Shown here piece after piece: positions 62,207 to 64,000 of a stretch of 64,000 bases of DNA. A program made the position numbers and the translations under genes. The notes beneath the pieces are model-generated. The model was not told the DNA's origin and made no database searches. It worked only from the letters and a program-made list of their open reading frames with translations. The first letter of the stretch is position 1. Each line of letters opens with the position of its first letter. Source of the stretch: Helianthus annuus (taxonomy: Eukaryota > Streptophyta > Magnoliopsida > Asterales > Asteraceae); NCBI RefSeq assembly GCF_002127325.2, contig NC_035433.2, forward strand, positions 124,526,088 through 124,590,087. The letters are read 5' to 3'.

Positions 62207-64000
62207 CTAACCAGAATTCGCACTTGGAGAACTTGGCATAGAGTTGGTTCCCCTGAAGTAGCTCGAGAACAAAGGTAGATGTTGCGCGTGTTTGGTCTTC
62301 GATTTGGAATAGATCAAGACATCGTCCATGAACACGATGACGAAACGGTCTAAGAAGGGCTTACACACGCGATTCATCAGATCCATAAAGACCGCGGGTG
62401 CGTTAGTTAGACCAAAAGGCATAACAACGAATTCATAATGGCCATATCGGGTGCGAAAAGCGGTTTTGGGGATGTCTTCCTCTTGAATCCGCAATTGATG
62501 GTAGCCTGAACGCAGATCGATCTTCGAGAAACATTGGGCACCTTGCAGCTGATCAAATAGGTCGTCGATTCGAGGCAAAGGGTATCGGTTCTTAATGGTT
62601 AGCTTATTCAACTCCCGATAGTCGATGCACATCCGGAATGATCCATCCTTCTTTTTGACGAAAAGGACTGGCGCGCCCCACGGAGAGGTGCTCGGGCGAA
62701 TAAAGCCTTTTTCAAGCAATCCCTGGAGTTGTTTCGAGAGTTCCTGCATTTCGGATGGAGCGAGTCGATACGGAGCTTTGGCAATGGGGTTAGCTCCAGG
62801 AATAAGGTCAATACGAAAGTCGATATCATGACTTGGCGGTAGTCCAGGAAGATCATCAGGGAACACCTGAGGAAATTCACGAACCACTGGAACGTCTTTG
62901 ACTTCAACCTTCTTTTTCTTTTCCTTCTCCGCTACTACAATGTTGGCCAAGAAGGCTCGGTATTCCTTGCGGAGATACTTGCGGGCTTGGACGCATGACA
63001 TGAGCTTGAGACCTTTCGACGCAGTTTCACCGTACACACATAACAAATCACCATTCGCGAGCGAGAATTGAATCATCTTTTCAAAGCACACAACTTCAGC
63101 ATGGTTTTCGCGAAGAAAGTCCATGCCTACTATGACGTCGAAACTTCCGAGTTGCATCGGAATAAGGTCGATTGGAAAGATGTGATTGTTGAGCTCCAGA
63201 GTACAATCACGGAGAACAGAGTTAACGGCGACAGTTCTTCCAGTAGCGACTTCGACTTCGAATGACGAGGAAAGATAAGAGCGCTTATGACTAAGGAGCT
63301 TCTCGAATTCAAACGACACAAAGCAGTTATCAGCTCCAGTATCAAACAAACACGATGCATAAATACCATTCACAAGGAACGTACCATTAACCACGTTGTC
63401 ATCCGCCTGAGCCTGACGGGCATTGATGTTGAAGGTTCGAGCATGGGCTCCTTGCTGCTGTTGCTGAGGCTGCTGTTGTTGCTGCTGGGGCTGCTGGGGC
63501 TCTTGCTTAACCACCCTGTTCGGGCACCGGTTTGCAAAGTGGTTAGGATCACCGCATGCAAAGCAGACTCGAGCATTGACTGCAGGTGCTTGAGCTGCTT
63601 GTTGGCCTTGAGGGGCAGGGAGTAGAGCTTGGTTGACAGTAGCTTGCACTAGGGCTTGACGGGGACCAAAACGACAGTTCGCAGTGAAATGACCGTAAAG
63701 GTTGTAGTGAGCGCAAAAACGACAGGCTAGACCCACTGGATGATGATACGAGCATGTCGGGCAGAGCGGGTGAGGGCCTGTGTATGCACGCTTCGCTGGC
63801 GGTGCATTGATCACTGGAGCTGAGCGGTGGTGCTGTTGCTGCTGAGCTGGTACAGCTTGTAGAGGAGCGGCAGTTGTTGCGGCAACACAGCTCTTGCTGC
63901 TGGAGCTGTTGTTGTTGTGCTTCTTCTTTCTTCTTGATGACTTGGAGGATTGAGCAATGGCGGTGTCGGTGGATGCTGTTGCGGTGGCTTGGTGCAGAGA
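62207..64000 (-). pseudogene. Second Tekay element: Gln-rich gag end, zinc knuckle, protease, RT
   Basis: The frame is open from the window edge to 62207. It has a basic/Asn/Gln-rich Gag linker, a cysteine-rich segment ([17 protein letters not shown]), zinc knuckle [14 protein letters not shown], protease [12 protein letters not shown], and RT with [47 protein letters not shown] and [11 protein letters not shown]. After KHAQHL a frameshift (about 62275) ends the ORF; the next piece starts at 62180. The start codon of gag lies beyond the window. Confidence 0.9.

Larger units (their letters stand above)
56914..64000 (-). mobile_element. Second Tekay-type Ty3/gypsy element, truncated by the window edge
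   Basis: The 3' LTR is at 56914-60000, followed by the PPT and pol-gag on the minus strand to beyond 64000. The 5' LTR and PBS are outside. The LTR begins TGTCACACCCCAACCGATGG like the layer-1 solo LTR. Its pol resembles layer 2 in order and sequence but is a different family by LTR. Confidence 0.9.

Overview
This is nuclear DNA of a flowering plant. The genes are intron-rich with GT-AG splice sites, the spacers are AT-rich, and LTR retrotransposons, MITEs and plant tRNA-derived SINEs are abundant. The retrotransposon lineages (Tekay-type chromovirus, Athila) and the LTR style fit a eudicot, possibly the daisy family; that family guess is weak.

Region 1 (1-19,700) is genic. It holds a SINA/SIAH-type RING E3 ubiquitin ligase (+, 768-4172, 3 coding exons, 304 aa), a circularly permuted YqeH/BPG2-like organellar GTPase (+, 6159-9590, 3 exons, 575 aa) and a MUT9-like/casein-kinase-1-related nuclear kinase (-, 18939-11424, 16 coding exons, 667 aa). 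I reconstructed all three from splice sites with phases checked, and all are uninterrupted. Their long introns hold many small elements: MITEs with 9-bp target duplications, hAT-like MITEs with 8-bp duplications, two related tRNA-derived SINEs and a 245-bp solo LTR. Several of these are nested in each other.

Region 2 (19,698-54,623) is a four-layer nest of LTR elements, each layer except the oldest bounded by a perfect 5-bp target duplication. Layer 1 is a solo LTR of about 1.4 kb. Layer 2 is a Tekay-type Ty3/gypsy element on the minus strand (19724-53242; TSD GGAAA; initiator-Met PBS). Layer 3 is an Athila-type element, also on the minus strand (24274-47144; TSD GATAT; tRNA-Asp-type PBS), inserted in the layer-2 RNase H. 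Layer 4 is a 2.8-kb solo LTR (43766-46563; TSD ATGAT) in the Athila 5' LTR. Inside the Athila element, 8.16 kb occurs twice around a run of exactly 13 Ns (33824-33836). This looks like an unresolved contig overlap: with the overlap and the solo LTR removed, the element falls to about 11.9 kb.

Region 3 (54,624-64,000) has unassigned repeat-like DNA, a PIF/Harbinger-type MITE, and the 3' LTR plus most of gag-pol of a second, decayed Tekay-type element that runs off the window.

The most unusual signals are: (a) four hairpins in the layer-2 LTR with nearly the same 8-nt loop but different, fully paired stems; (b) GC-rich quasi-palindromic 'phrase' repeats just upstream of the TATA box in three unrelated LTR families; (c) an intron-like 98-bp interruption of the layer-2 gag; (d) an Athila element whose gag position is taken by a Tyr/Glu/Pro-rich repeat ORF.
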